From assembly GCA_037954665.1 (NCBI GenBank), contig JBBMOL010000135.1, positions 1,431,001 through 1,495,000 of the forward strand: a DNA stretch of 64,000 bases, in the 5' to 3' direction. The translations under genes and the position numbers were made by a program. How positions within the stretch are numbered: position 1 is the first letter of the stretch; each line of letters starts with the position of its first letter. This stretch comes from Laguncularia racemosa (taxonomy: Eukaryota; Streptophyta; Magnoliopsida; Myrtales; Combretaceae). A model generated the notes under the pieces. The model saw only the letters and a program-made list of their open reading frames with translations, was not told where the DNA came from and ran no database searches. Shown one piece after another: positions 12,400 through 23,689 of the stretch.

Positions 12400-13620
12400 T
12401 CGATGACACCTCTTTTTCCCATTTACTTTCACACACAAACACACTCACCTCCTTCATGCAATTCCCTCTTCTTCCTCGGTTTCACCTTTCCATTCTTTCT
12501 TCTCTCCTTTGTTGACATCTCCACTAGCAGGGCTTCCTGTCCTCTCTACTAGTCTCCATCCCCACTCACGCTTCCATCACTACATGCACACTAGCCATCC
12601 TTTACACACACATATGCCCACCTCCCTCGTAATAACGTCATACACACACGTATACACAAGTTTCACCTACACACATACGTAGGATCAATACCCTCTTGAC
12701 TTCATCTTCCGGCTCTTCGTCTCTTTTCCTCACCCTTTTTCATCTTCAATTCTCGCTTTCCCTCCTTCTAACTTTTCCTCTTAGTTTCTCCTTACTCTCC
12801 TCTTCCTTTTGACTCCCTTATCATAACTTTCCCCCTTGTTTCCTTGCCGAGCTCCCTTCAACCCCTTGAACTTCTCTAATTTCCCACTTCTTCTTCTCAT
12901 TCCTCTTCACTCTTCTCTAGCCCACACTTATGCATGTGTATATTTCAAATCTTCCCTTCTAATCCTCTATGTTTTTCCTCCTTTCTAGACATCTTCCATT
13001 TTCCTTTTCTTCTTCCTTTTTTACTTCATATCTCCTACTCGCCGAACCCCACTTACACACTTTATACCACACCACGCACATATACCAACACTTTCCCACA
13101 CACCTTGTATAACACTAACAAACTCCTATCTATATAGATACACACTTCGCACACACCATGTACACACCAAAAAATACATGCACACAATCATACTATGCAC
13201 TTATTTACACACATACACAACTGCACTTTGCAATCTTCCTTTCTCCTCAAGTCCACATGCACACACACACACCACTAGTGCATACATACACACATATTCC
13301 GCACACGTCTCACACCACCAACACGCACATACACACATACTTCACATACACCTCATACCACCGACACGTATATACCTACATACTCCACACACATTACACA
13401 TACCTTCCATACAAATACACACATACCTGCATACACCACACTCACCTTCCATGCCCACACACACATATCTACACACCACACACCTTCCATATACATACAC
13501 ACACATACCCGCATACACCACACACCACCTCATGCGCATACACACATTCTCACACACACCACATACCATATATACACATACACACACTCGACTCCTTCTC
13601 CCCTTTCCCTTTTTTCTTTC
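12400..13620 (+). repeat. Pyrimidine-rich and degenerate CA/TACA-rich tract
   Basis: Plus strand is C/T-rich from about 12400 to 13050, then becomes a degenerate cacacatac/cacaccaca repeat to about 13590. It leaves a long open frame on the plus strand (13158-13874) whose product would be almost only His, Thr, Tyr and Ile; that is a composition artefact. Alternating purine-pyrimidine runs of this length can adopt left-handed helix, but nothing here shows a role. Confidence 0.8.
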
Positions 13621-13634
13621 CTCCTCTGGACGCT

Positions 13635-14012
13635 ACTATTCCCATCGTGGTGGCTGTTGCTGTCATTGCCATGGTTATCGTCATTGCTATTATTGCTGTT
13701 ATCGTTATGGTTGTTGCTACTACCATGGTTGGGGTTGCCATTGCTGCTATTATTGAGGTCGTTGTTGTCATCCTCCCTCGCACACACACATACACCTCGC
13801 AAGCACCAAACACTTCTCTCTCCTTTATCGGAACACTACTCCCTACACACACATCACCTTCACGCCTGCATTGAAGCAAGGGACTAAACATAGCAACGAC
13901 CACTCACGGATTTCTTCTCCGACATTGCTCGTGGGGTGTTGCTGCCATCATGGTTGCCATTGCTATTGCTGTCCATTGTGGTTGCCGTTGCTGTTGTCGT
14001 AACAGTCGTTGT
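13635..14012. repeat. Two degenerate triplet-rich blocks (GTT/GCT/ATT)
   Basis: Blocks at about 13637-13770 and 13938-14012 are built from near-repeats such as gttgctgtcattgcc. They lie inside element K and look like an eroded trinucleotide array. The plus-strand reading gives a run of Val/Ala/Ile, which is not evidence of a membrane protein. Confidence 0.7.
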
Positions 14013-15494
14013 AGTTGCCGTTCCCCTCCGGATGCACACGCACGCACATAGCCACATACTGTGCACCTCCTTTAGCACTCAATAACCGGAGTAACTACAG
14101 CCACATCGTCACAATTTGAATTCATGGCGTCTGGTATGCCACTACTATTGATTCTATGGAAGCCATGCCATTGTCGTACAAGTGAAGCCTCGGGGACTAC
14201 AGAGGCTGCCTAGAGCAAGCTGACCTGAGAAGGGCCAATTCCTTCGAAATTGGACTTGTGTCTAGGACGATTAGGAGCATGGAGGAGGCCAGGATTTGAG
14301 TTTCGTCGGAGGTGGTAGATGCAACCAGGGCATCTCTTAGCCTCTTTTCCCAACCAAAGCCTTCCCTTTTTCTTTCCTTAGGGGCCGGACGTCACTAGCC
14401 ACTCTCCTTCACAGTCCGCCGGAGTGAAGATGTTGCTGGAACTCTCGCTTGGGGCTTTGGATGATTTGCCTCGCCGAACAAGGAGAAGAGGGAAAGAGGA
14501 AGGGAAGGAAGAAGGAGGGAAAAAAAAGGCAGGGGCTGTGATGGGAGACAATGAGGGGTAATGGGACGACAAGAAGAAGAAGGTCAGAAGAAAAGGAATG
14601 GAGATGTAGGGGACGGGGGTAGCACGCAGGGTCGTGACTGGGGGAGAAGAAGAAGAAAAGAAAAAGAAAAGGAAGAAAGAAGAAGTAAGAGATGGGGGAG
14701 CTATAGAGGATAGACGACGTGATTGCTACTGCCTGCTGCTGCCTGATGCCGCCTACTGTTGCCTGACATCGTGGGAGAAGAGTCGGACGAGACAGGGCAA
14801 CATTTGAAATCTAATTCCAACTTTTTTTTTTTTTTTGTTTTAGTTGTGTATATTATATTATAATTATATTTTATATAAAAAATATTTTTATTTTAGTATT
14901 TCACACACGTATAAAAATATCTTTAAATTTTATATTTTTAGCGTTTTATTACGATAGTTTACGCCTAAACTAATTTGATTATCCCGGATATAAATATTTA
15001 TTCTAAATTTTCATTTAAAATTCCTAGATCTATAATTTAAATTAATTTCATTATTTAACTTAATATTATTTAAAAATATTGTTTCGGAGAATTTATTCTT
15101 TTAATTTAATTTACCCGAACTAAAGTTAGGACTTACAATTACTTTTTTTATTTATTCGTTTATATATCTATATTTGAATATTTTTCAATTACTTTGCTTC
15201 CTAAATTTATTCAGTAATATTTTTCATATAATTCAATTTTTTATGTTCATTATCTTCTTTTCTTTGTAAAGGTTGTTCTTTCTAATTATTTTATTTTTAA
15301 AACCTATTATTGTTGCAAATTATTAAAATAATATTTACGCATCGTGATATTTGAATTTTTGTCGTACATTTCTCAAAATTTTTAATATTGCAAAATTGTC
15401 TTTCTTGCTACCTTGACTTAGAAGTATTTATTATTCTGCTTATTTTCTTTAATTTTTGTAGTCCTTTCAAAATTTTTTAAGACTTTATAATGGA

Positions 15495-16484
15495 ACCATA
15501 ACATTGGGTGGTGGTGAACATGGCCAACTCATGGGTTTTCACTTTGCCATGTGATAATGCTAGCAGCATTGACACATTGTTATTTTTATTGAGCTTGTTT
15601 AAGTGGCATTTTATCTTGCATTAACATGAAAACAACCTGCAACTAAGATATAAACAAAATACATGCTATGTCATGATAAAATAAACCTATATAGCTAGTA
15701 AACACGCAAGAACATACTCTTAATTACATGGGTGTGCTCCTAGAAACTCATAACTATCAACAAAATTACAAGTAACTACAACTGCATTAGCCTATTGTCT
15801 CATAGGAGCAAACAATTAGCAGATCATATAAGATAACATGTTTTGCAACTCCTAAATAGTGTAATCTTGCTAAAAGACAAGTAAAAATAAGATTTTTAAC
15901 AATTTGAAGAGGAAAACTAGTAGCACTTAGTCAGTTTCAAACATAACCCTCTAATAAAAATCAAAAGTTTAAGTTTTAGAGAGAGAACATACATAATTTT
16001 GCTTCACAAATTGAAGAAAAATGTGAGATGATGCAAATGAGTGAGTTGCTCATGCTTAGGAAGAGAGTTTGCATGAGAGGAGAGGGTAAAATAAGAAAGA
16101 AAAGGGAAGAAAAGCAATTTCTAAAGTGCAAAAAGGGTGAGTGTGTCCATGGCTATGTCATCCTTCAATACAAACGAGTATGTTAGGTAGGGTTAACATG
16201 GCTTACAGTATGGATGTGCTATTGGGCGTGTTAACTTGGGCTTGCTAAGCATGGGTGTGCCTATGGTCATGTAGCTTTTGTAAAGAATTTTAAGCTTACT
16301 TGGCACAAGCATAAACACGATCATGTTTAAGCTAGTGTACCTCTTGTAAAAAATTTGCTATTGCCATAACACAAACAAGGGTCTCATATTTTTTTTTTCT
16401 TCTTTCTTCTTTGAACATGATGGTGCTAAAGGTGTGTAATTGGGTGTGCTATTGACATGGCCCTTAGTATGAGGTGTGATAATC
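15495..16484 (-). other. Element A 3' tract between integrase and ORF2-like region
   Basis: About 1 kb with no gene. The segment 16140-16440 is richer in G and T with repeated atgg/gtgtgct words. It continues directly, after removal of element B, into 22407-22744 and then the Athila integrase, so it belongs to the region downstream of integrase in element A. A run of T lies at about 16390-16400. Confidence 0.5.
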
Positions 16485-17336
16485 TGATAGGAATCAAATT
16501 CCTACTGGACCAATCACCAGAGCACGAGTTAAGGGTTTACAAAATCTAGCTATGAGGATCCTTCATGAACAACTAAACCCTGAGGATATTGATTTAGTAT
16601 CTACTTTTGTATTATATAATTGTTGTGCATTTCAGCAGGTACATTTATTGGTTTTACAGGATGACTAATAAAACACGTTAAGGATCAGATTGGGGACATG
16701 CTTGGACTCACATCTAACGATCCACAATGTGTTCACTTGAATTGAAGAACCGGCCACTTGAAGACCATTTTTATATTTGTAATTTGTCCTTTAGAAAACC
16801 GGCCACTTTAGTGGCATCTTTATAATTTTGGTGTGTTTTTACCTTAATAGGAGCAAGTATAAATATTTGCTAACTAGGGTTTTTAGGAAGCTTTTGACAT
16901 TTTGAGAAAATTATACACTTTGTGCCATGAGGGTTCATCCTTTGCGTACAAGGATCTTTTATCAATTTCTTTGTGAAATTATGGTGAGAATCAACTTGAG
17001 TGGATTATGAGTCATTTCAATCTTACTTTTGTTGTGTTGTAAATTGTGTTTAGTGAGTAATATCTAAGTACAATTTGTTGGCTACTTATTCTTATCACGT
17101 GAATTAGGGTTCTTATTTTTAGATTTGTTCATTTCAATTTGAGATTGAATTCGAGTTCATTTGCGTGTTGTTCCATTGAAGATCACACACTTGTTTGTTC
17201 TTACATCCGTTTAGTGTTCAAACTCGTGAATTGGACTTCTAATTTGAAGTACTTTGACACACCATTTTGATTGAGGGATTTGGTTGTTTATGTCACTTGA
17301 TTGATGTGTTTGCTATCCAATTGGTTAGGCACATCA
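16485..17336 (+). repeat. 5' LTR of element B
   Basis: 852 bp, tgataggaat...ggcacatca. Pairs with 21568-22406 along its length. U3 carries ggccactttagtggc (16800-16814), then the TATA inverted repeat at 16852-16871. The first 150 bases are homologous to the end of the pol coding frame, as in the 3' LTR. Confidence 0.92.
16852..16871 (+). promoter_or_regulatory. TATA box inside an inverted repeat, element B 5' LTR
   Basis: agcaagtataaatatttgct: nine-base arms around tataaat, one arm base changed. The same palindromic TATA occurs in the LTRs of C, D, F and the LTR at 1-997. Confidence 0.75.
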
Positions 17337-17343
17337 TGATTTT

Positions 17344-17355
17344 TAGTATCAAAAC
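17344..17355 (+). other. Decayed tRNA-iMet primer binding site, element B
   Basis: tagtatcaaaac lies eight bases after the 5' LTR where relatives D and E have tggtatcagagc. All three differences are G-to-A, as expected from deamination of methylated cytosine on the opposite strand. Confidence 0.75.
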
Positions 17356-18249
17356 ATAAGTTGTGGAATAGGGTTTGCATGAACTTCACTTGAAATTTAA
17401 GGTTCTTGAATTTTACTTCTTGATCCGAATTGTTGAAGTGGAATTGAAGTACTTAATTTTGATTTTTGTTGTGTTATATTTGTTGATTGTTGAAGTGAAA
17501 GTGGAGATCTTGTTGTAGCCCTTTTGTTCTTGAACTTATCGTGAAGAGAAGGGGAATTAGGAGGTGTGTTTCCTTGTACTTGTTTCAGAATTGGAGATAC
17601 ATTCCTTGAGACAAAAGAAGAGTGAATTACTTGTTTGTGGTTTCGGAAATTGAGGATTGTCATTTGCATTTCCAGATTTTCCTTGCATAGAGAATAGGGA
17701 ATTATTTGAATTAAAATACAATCATTAAGTGTGAAGAAGTTATTGTGTAGTATTGATTGAATGCTATTTGAATTTTGAATTGCTTCTTACCGTTTGTGGA
17801 GAGGCTTCATTAAGAAGTAATATTTAAATTGTTGTGCCGTGATTGTGTTGTGAAGTGAGTGTATTGAGGATTGAGGAAGTGCAACACCATGAAGTGTAAG
17901 TGGGGGTTGTGTTTGAAACTTACACCGTAGTTAAGGTATGTATGTGTGGCGAAGTGAATTTGTGTTGTGAAGGGTGTTGCAACGTGTTGTGGAAAGGGTG
18001 CTGCACATAGAGTGTAAGTGTGTGTATGAGTTGTGATTAAAAGAGGAGTTATGGTGGTTAAAATTTGAATTTCAAAAAGCAAGCATTAAAGTGTGGGAGT
18101 TATTATGTATTGATGCTTGAACACTTTACTTAGTTGAATTCATTAATCTACTATTTGGAGAAGTGTTTAATTATTACTTCTACTTGTTGTTACTGTAATT
18201 GAAGTGTGGGTGAAGTGTGTTGTTGGCTTGTTGAAGTTAGTAAGCAACC
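17356..18249 (+). other. Untranslated leader of element B
   Basis: About 0.9 kb of G/T-rich sequence (many gtgtg, gttgtg and gaagtg words) without a plus-strand coding frame. The leaders of D, E, F and (reversed) C have the same texture and partly align. Minus-strand open frames here are antisense artefacts. Confidence 0.7.
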
Positions 18250-18930
18250 ATGTCAAGTGATTTGTATTTGTCTACTAGTGTACTACGTCGAGCCTTGACT
18301 TCTTTTCAAACCATTGATGATGAGCAGAGAGAAATTTGTTTCACACTTCTTGTAGGGTGCAAGGTAATTTGTGTGTTATTATTATTGATGGTGGTAGTTG
18401 TACTAATGTTGTGGCTTCCTCATTAGTATTGAAATTGAAACTCATAACTGCCCTGCATCTAAAACCCTATAAATTACATTGGCTAAGTGAGTAGGAGAGT
18501 CTCTATGTGACCTAGAGAGTTAGGGTACCTTTCAGTATAGGGGATAAATATCATGATGAAATTGAATATGACATTCTTCCTATGTGTGCATCCCATATAT
18601 TACTTGGCAAGCCTTGGTTATATGATAGGAGGGTTTTACATGATGGCTTCAGAAATACCTACGTATTCCAAAAATAGGGCAAACGTATCATCCTGAACCC
18701 AATGTCACCTTCAGAGGTCTACGAGGTTCAGCAATAGATCAATAGACCATCAGAGGTCAAAGCGGTTATAATACAGGCCAAGAAATCTGGGAGGAAAAAG
18801 GTCTTATTGATGGGACAAAGTGAGTTAGAGGAGGCCATAACAGATGAGAGCCCAGTATACTTGTTGCAGATGAGGTATGCCCTAAGGATGGAGGGGCGCC
18901 AACATTTGCCCCCTATGGTATCTTAGGTAT
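18250..18930 (+). pseudogene. Element B aspartic protease, frameshifted
   Basis: Starts at the ATG at 18250 (MSSDLYLSTSV...), chosen because D and E begin in the same way. A single-base loss near 18335 puts the HTSCRVQGNLCV segment out of frame; after it the frame reads IIIDGGSCTNVV, the active-site motif of this protease family (D-G-G-S). Later ILLGKPWLYDRRVLHDGFRN marks the C-terminal core, with a Gly-Lys instead of the usual Gly-Arg-Pro. Stops lie near 18677 and 18738. The linker has one recognisable copy of the 13-residue repeat seen in E. Followed directly by the RT linker. Confidence 0.85.
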
Positions 18931-19835
18931 TGGATGAGTACAGTGACCTTTTTACTGATGACTTGCCAGAGGGTTTACCACCTTTGAGAGGTATAGAGCA
19001 TGCCATCGACTTCTTGCCTAGGTCAGTTTTGCTAAATCGACGTGTGTATCGCATGAATCCTGAAGAGGCTAAGGAATTAAAACATTAGGTAGATGAGCTA
19101 GTCGAATGGGGTTTTGTCAGGGAAAGTCTTAGTCCTTGTACTGTTCCAGCCCTTCTTATCCTTAAGAAGGATAGTACTTGGAGAATGTGCATTGATAGCC
19201 GAGCCATTAGCAAAATTACCATCAAATACAAGTATCCTATTCCTAGACTTGATGATGTGTTAGATGAACTATATGGTGCAAATGTGTTCTCTAAGGTGGA
19301 TCTTAAAAGCGGATATCATCAAATTCGGATGAGAGAAGGAGACGAGTGTAAGACCGCTTTTAAAACACACCATGGGCTGTACGAATGGATGGTTATGCCG
19401 TTTGGTTTGAGTAATGCTCCTAGCACATTTATGAGGTTAATGAATCATGTAATGAAGGAGTTTTTAGGTAAATTTGTTGTTGTTTATTTTGATGATATTC
19501 TGATATACAACAAAAACTTAGAAAATCATGAAGAGCATCTTCAAGCGGTATTTTCAATCTTGAGGGTGTAGCAGTTGTTTGCAAATCTCTAGAAGTGTTC
19601 CTTCTACCAAATTGAGGTAACATTTTTGGGATTTATTGTATCTGGTTCTAGTGTTAGGGTTGATGAGGAGAAAGTGAGGGCTATTAGAGAATGGCCAACA
19701 CTAAAATCAGTTGCTGAGGTAAGGAGTTTCCATAGACTAGCTTCATTTTATAGACGCTTTGTCCATAATTTTAGTAGCATTGTGAGTCCATTAACTGAAC
19801 TGACTAAGAAAAATGTTCCTTTCATTTAAGGGTGA
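18931..19835 (+). pseudogene. Element B reverse transcriptase
   Basis: Linker with DLPEGLPPLRGIEHAIDF, then the RT: MCIDSRAISKITIKYKYPIP, KVDLKSGYHQIRMREGDE, MVMPFGLSNAPSTFMRL and the catalytic YFDDI at about 19485-19500. Stops interrupt it at about 19087 and 19569, and a frame change lies near 19820. In the family this copies element RNA into DNA in cytoplasmic particles. The YFDD core itself is intact. Motif wording is that of the CRM/Reina group of chromoviruses. Confidence 0.9.
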
Positions 19836-20325
19836 GAAGGCCCAAAAGAGTTTTGAAGAGGTAAAGGAAAAACTTACTAGTGCTCCAGTATTGGCTTTAC
19901 CTAATTTTGATAAAGTCATTGAGTTAGAATGTGATGCTTCTGGGATAGGAATTGGTGCTGTGATGATGCAGGATAAGGGGCCTATTGCCTACTTTAGTGA
20001 AAAGTTGAGTGGTACGACTTTCAACTACTCTATATATGATAAGGAATTCTATTCCTTAGTGAAGGCTTTGATGACATGGCAGCATTATCTCCTTCAAAGA
20101 GAATTCTTTATCTACACAGATCATGAGTCACTGAAACATTTCAAGGGTCAGCAAAATCTGTCTAAACTCCAAGCCAAATGGGTAGAGTTTCTGGAAAGTT
20201 TTGCATATGTGATTAAGTACAAGAAGGGTAACCAGAATATGGTAGCTGACGCTTTGTCACGTAGGTATGTACTTATCACTTCCCTTCAATCGAAACTGCT
20301 TGGTTTTAAATTACTAAAGGAATAA
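19813..20325 (+). pseudogene. Element B RNase H and pol connection
   Basis: A 170-codon open segment. ELECDASGIGIGAVMMQ holds the first RNase H aspartate, EFYSLVKAL the glutamate region, IYTDHESLKHFKGQQ the second aspartate, and MVADALSRRY the last. All four expected acidic positions are present. Frame continues after a stop at 20326 into integrase. Confidence 0.9.
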
Positions 20326-20328
20326 TAT

Positions 20329-21567
20329 ATGCATGATGATTATCTGAAAGCAATTATTGAGAAATGTTTTGAGGGAAACATGTTTGAGGGGTATTACATG
20401 ATTAATGGATTTTTGTATAAAGCTGGAAAATTGTGTATACCTTGTGGGTCTCTAAGGAAATTGTTGGTAAGGGAAGCACATGCAGGAGGGTTGTTTGGTT
20501 ATTTTGGTGAGACGAGAACCTTAGCCATGTTAAAAGAAAATTTTTATTAGAAGGGTATGATAAGGGATGTTCATAGGATGTTGGAAAGGTGTGGAGTTTG
20601 CAAAAGAGCAAAAGGGAAGAAAGGCGTTTAAGGTGAATATATGCCTTTGCCTATGCCTACTAAACCCTAGACTGATATCAGCATGGATTTTTTTTTGGGT
20701 CTACCTAGGACTCAAAGGGGAAAGGATTCTATCATGGTGGTTGTTGATAGATTCAGCAAAATGTCCCATTTTGTGCCTTGTCACAAAACAAATGATGCAC
20801 TTTTTATAGATAACCTTTTTACGCAGGAGATTGTTAAATTGCATGGTGTTCCACACAATATAGTGTCTGATAGAGACACTAAGTTTCTTAGCTTCTTCTA
20901 GAAGACACTATAGAGAAGACTTGGTACTAAACTTATGTATAGTACCTCTTGCCATCCCTAGATTGACGGCCAGACCGAAGTTGTTAATCGTACCCTTGGC
21001 ACATTACTAAAAGAAACAGTTGGCAAGAATCTTATTGATTAGGACTTGTGTCTTCCTTTTATCGAGTTCGCTTACAATAGGTCCACTCATAGTTCAACTA
21101 GTAAGTTTCCCTTTGAAGTTGTGTATGGCTATAATCCTACTTTTCCATTGGATCTTGTAGCAGGATCGGCAACAAAGGAAGAGAGCCTAAGTGGAGTTGA
21201 GCGAGCCAAGGAGATTCAAAAACTTTATGAGAAGACATCTGAACGTCTTCGAAAAATACAGGAGCAGCAGAAACTTCAGCGAAACAAGAACAGGAAAACC
21301 AAAATTTATAATTTAGGTGACCTAGTCTGGATTAATCTTAGCAAAGATAGGTTTCTTGATAAGAAGTAACAGAAGCCATCACTAAGAGTAGATGGACCTT
21401 TTCAGAGTTGTCAGACGCATCAACAACAATGCATACAAAATAGAATTACCAGGAGAATATGGTGTCTCAACTACCTTTAATGTTGTAGATTTGTCACCAT
21501 ATTTGCCAGATGACATTCATGAAGACGTATCAAATTTGAGGGCAAATCTTCCTGAAGCTCGAGGAGA
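20329..21567 (+). pseudogene. Element B integrase
   Basis: Starts with the HHCC zinc-finger region (REAHAGGLFGYFGETRTL, then CGVCKRAKG with a stop between), then the catalytic core DFFLGLPRTQRGKDSIMVVV and VSDRDTKF, and the third acidic residue in DGQTEVVNRT at about 20965-20990. Later LPFIEFAYNRSTHSS and FEVVYGYNPTFPLDL are C-terminal family landmarks. Stops interrupt it at several sites (for example about 20552, 20671 and 20900). It inserts element DNA into chromosomes in the family; this copy cannot be active. Confidence 0.9.
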
Positions 21568-21718
21568 TGATAGGAATCAAATTCCTACAGGATCAATCAC
21601 CAGAGCACGAGCCAAGGGTTTACAAAATCTAGCTATGAGGATCTTCTATGAACAACTAAACCCTGAGGATGTTGATTTAGTATCTACTTTTGTATTATAT
21701 AATTGTTGTGCATTCTAG
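21392..21718 (+). pseudogene. Element B pol C-terminus reading into the 3' LTR
   Basis: An open stretch of 108 codons with NAYKIELPGEYGVSTTFNV and LPDDIHEDVSNLRANLPEAR, then ITRARAKGLQNLAMR, ending at 21718. The last ~50 codons lie inside the 3' LTR (starts 21568). In G and H the pol tail (TRARAKRFKEALNGLI) also lies inside the LTR. Such an overlap is known for CRM-group elements. Confidence 0.85.
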
Positions 21719-22406
21719 TAGGTACTTTTATCGGTTTTACAAGATGGCGAATAAAACACGCTAAGGATCAGCTTGGGGACATTCTTAGACTCACATCCAA
21801 TGGTCCATAATGTGTTCACTTGAATTGAAGAATCGACCACTTAAAGACCATTTTTGTATTTGTAATTTATCCTTTGGAAAACCGGCCACTTTAGTGGCAT
21901 CTTTGTAATTTTTCGTGTGTTTTTACCCTAATAGGAGAAATTATAAATACTTGCTAACTAGGGTTTTTAGGAAGCTTTTGACTACACTTTGTGTTGTGAG
22001 GGTTCATCCATTGCATACAAGGATCTCTTATCAATTTCTTTGAGAAATTGTGGCGAGAACCAACTTGAGTAGATTGTGAGTCATATCAATCTTACTCTTA
22101 TTGTGTTGCAAATTGTGTTTAGTGAGTAATATCTAAGTACAATTTGTTGGCTAGTTGTTCTTATCACGTGAATTAGGGTTCTTATTTTTAGATTTGTTCA
22201 TTTCAATTTGAGATTGAATTCTAGTTCATTTGCGTGTTGTTCCATTGAAGATCACATATTTTTTTTGTTCTTACATCCATTTAGTGTTCAAACTCGTGAA
22301 TTGGACTTCCAATTTGAAGTAATTTGACACACCATTTTGATTGAGGGATTTGGTTGTCCCTGCCACTTGATTGATGCGTTTGCTATCTAATTGGTTATGC
22401 ACATCA
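21568..22406 (+). repeat. 3' LTR of element B
   Basis: 839 bp, tgataggaat...tgcacatca, preceded by the purine-rich gaagctcgaggaga (21554-21567) as polypurine tract. TATA region at 21936-21955 has a decayed left arm (agaaattataaatacttgct). Confidence 0.92.
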
Positions 22407-22744
22407 CAATCTGTGTTTGTTTGGTATGCTCATGTTTTTGGGTGTGTACGCTTGCATACCCTATTACATGACCGTGTTTAGGGTAGTGTAACTCTTGTCT
22501 TAACTTATTTTTCTTTTAACAACCTATTTTTGTTCCTACAACACACACTTTTCCCTAAACTAAAATCAAGTGTAATAATTACAAATAATTAGGTGGTTAA
22601 AATCAAAGGCAAACCAAATAAAACTAAACTACACTAAATGAATCTAAACTTAGGTTACTTCCTAAGAAACTCTATTTCCTAACATTATTGGCTTGGTAAG
22701 TGTTATCTTAGTTATGGCTCAATGGGGTGGAGAGTAAACGCCTC
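22407..22744 (-). other. Element A, non-coding tract just downstream of integrase
   Basis: About 340 bases, AT-rich, no gene. After element B is removed it joins 15495-16484. Confidence 0.5.
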
Positions 22745-23684
22745 TCAATTACTTTGGTTAAGCTCAACCCCTAGATAAATCTTTAATCTCTAGGCATTGA
22801 CCTTGAACTTACCTTTTTGCTAGTTATGAGACCTCCACTGCCCCATAAGGGTAGATCTTTATGATTGTAAATGCCCTAGACCATCTAGTTTTAAGCTTTT
22901 TAAGGAACAATTGAAAGCAAGAGTTATACAATAACACTTGGTCATCTTCCTGGAATTTCTTTTCCTACTTGATTCTTTGATCATGATACAACTTAGTTAG
23001 TTCTTTATAAATTCTGTAGTTCTTATATGCTATTGCCGGCAATTCATCTAGTTCATTTAGCTTGAGCTTCCTCTTTTCATTAGCAGAATCAAGATCAAAA
23101 GTAACAATTTTAAGTGCCTAATAAGTTTTATAATCAATTTCAATTAAAAGATGGTAGGCTTTCCTTTACACTAGCCTATAAGGTGTAGTGTCTAAGGGAG
23201 TTTTATACATTGTCTAATAAGCTTAGAGTGCATCATCCAATTTCACCGACTAGTCTTTTCTATTAGACGCTACTACTGTTTTTCCAAAATCCTTTATAGG
23301 TCCCTATTAGTCACTTTTACTTGGTCACTTGACTAAGGGTGATAAGGGGTAGCTATCCTATGGGTGACCCCATACTTGTGAAGGATTTTTTCAAATTATT
23401 GATTGCAAAAGTGTGTACCCTATCGCTAATTATCACTCTTGGTGTACCAAATCATGAGAATAGTTTCTTTAGGAAATTGGTAACTACTCTAGCATCATTT
23501 GAGGCTAAAGCTTGAGCCTCAACCCACTTGTAAATTTAGTCCACTACCATTAGAATGTATTTGTTACCAAAGAAACTTAAAAAGGTCCCATAAAGTCGAT
23601 CCCCTAAATGTCAAATACCTCATAAACTAGGATAAAGTTTTAAGGCATCTCATCTCGACGAGATACATTACCTGTTCTTTGACA
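22745..23684 (-). pseudogene. Element A integrase, core and C-terminus (Athila type)
   Basis: Reading right to left, the frame begins CQRTGNVSRRDEMPQ, followed by IDFMGPF, TPRVI-like and YHPQ-like stretches in broken frames, then KTVVASNRKDWSVKLDDAL-like text (with stops) and TPLDTTPYRLV, KLKLNELDELPAIAYKNYRI, YHDQRIK. These are standard landmarks of Athila/Tat integrase. At least ten in-frame stops. The fragment begins exactly at the second Cys of the zinc-finger CxxC; the upstream half is at 59874-60130, on the other side of element I. Confidence 0.9.
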
Positions 23685-23689
23685 GTTGT

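Larger units (their letters stand above)
10117..15494. mobile_element. Element K: 5.4-kb coding-free LTR-like insertion with 5-bp TSD
   Basis: The insert runs 10122-15489, flanked on both sides by atgga (10117-10121 and 15490-15494). The left end is tgtcacggcctg; the right end ...gactttata ends in TA, which fits a CA end with one C-to-T change. There is no gag or pol anywhere inside and I see no repeated terminus, so a very long solo LTR (Tekay/Del type have multi-kb LTRs) or a coding-free derivative are both possible. Composition changes strongly along it: AT-rich 14820-15489, purine-rich 14380-14720, CA-rich 12400-13600. Element I has the same end types. Confidence 0.55.
16485..22406 (+). 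mobile_element. Element B: CRM/Reina-like gypsy element with protease and pol but no gag
   Basis: A 5.9-kb plus-strand element inserted in element A. TSD is taatc (16480-16484) against caatc (22407-22411), 4/5. LTRs are 16485-17336 and 21568-22406. Between them are a decayed primer site, a 0.9-kb leader, protease, RT, RNase H and integrase, broken by several stops and frameshifts. The reading frame opens at 18250 with MSSDLYLSTSVLRRALTSF, which is the gag/protease boundary of its relatives, so the gag coding region is missing altogether rather than decayed. Integrase frame continues into the 3' LTR. Confidence 0.9.

Noticed and set aside
13158..13874. 238-codon plus-strand open frame rich in His, Thr and Tyr, then Val/Ala/Ile
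   Set aside because: It is the translation of a degenerate CA-rich tract and a triplet block. Other frames and the other strand are open too; no domain, no leader and it lies in a coding-free LTR-like element.
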